DNA of 64,000 nt from Bacillus mesophilus (GTDB lineage Bacteria; Bacillota; Bacilli; Bacillales; SA4): NCBI RefSeq assembly GCF_011008845.1, contig NZ_JAAIWM010000001.1, positions 620,001 to 684,000 of the forward strand, given 5' to 3'. Under the pieces are notes generated by a model that did no database searches, had not been told where the DNA came from, and was given only the letters and a program-made list of their open reading frames with translations. A program made the position numbers and the translations under genes. Shown here piece by piece: positions 63,975 to 64,000 of this stretch (its first letter is position 1; each line of letters opens with the position of its first letter).

Positions 63975-64000
63975 GTGATTTATCAAATTATAAAAAAATC

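Overview
The window is chromosomal DNA of a low-GC, endospore-forming member of the Bacillaceae. The evidence is a gerA-type germination operon behind a sigma-G-like promoter, spoVIF with YjcZ-type miniproteins, a GerPA/PF-type protein, and a YkuD L,D-transpeptidase behind a mother-cell-type promoter. Gene neighbourhoods match Bacillus subtilis (hemE-hemH next to pbpF and hmoB; hit opposite ecsA-ecsB-ecsC and yhaA). It is not B. subtilis itself: hemY is about 9 kb from hemEH, and many genes are shuffled. I see no rRNA, tRNA, CRISPR array, prophage or transposase gene.

Layout: 0-5.4 kb holds heme synthesis (hemE, hemH), pbpF and the heme monooxygenase hmoB. 6-10.2 kb is the germinant-receptor operon (A-C-D-B order). 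10.5-11.3 kb is a thioredoxin-fold gene with an in-frame UGA at the catalytic cysteine position, followed by a hairpin that fits the bacterial SECIS model: a candidate selenoprotein. 11.4-16.6 kb holds hemY and membrane proteins. 16.9-22.1 kb is a 3-hydroxybutyrate/acetoacetate utilisation operon with a sigma-54 activator, a near-consensus -24/-12 promoter and likely enhancer palindromes. 24.4-30.1 kb is a signalling triad (RsbK-like hybrid kinase, CheR-type methyltransferase, REC-PAS-kinase). 32.5-36.6 kb is a TetR/RND efflux pair. 37.3-40.7 kb has a structured repeat, a candidate catabolite-controlled small RNA, a NarL-type two-component system and a CPBP protease. 40.9 kb starts an FAD protein behind a Zur-type box. 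42-49 kb holds pgl, hpf, a DoxX protein with Rex-like sites, a MarR/flavoprotein pair, an LLM oxidoreductase and a chromate transporter. 49-53.5 kb holds a PAS-HD-GYP protein and pflB-pflA, both with FNR-type boxes. 54-58 kb holds an amidase and small sporulation genes. 58.5-64 kb is yhaA, ecsCBA and hit, with a 481-bp tandem duplication between ecsA and hit.

Two families of dispersed structured repeats run through the intergenic spaces: four copies of a bcr-like element with compensatory stem changes, and two copies of a GGACACT-flanked palindromic element. Two separate intergenic loci carry imperfect tandem repeats of 20/21-bp period. The strongest candidates for new biology are the UGA-containing redoxin, the cre-overlapped small-RNA promoter, the 481-bp repeat upstream of hit, and the Zur-box flavoprotein.
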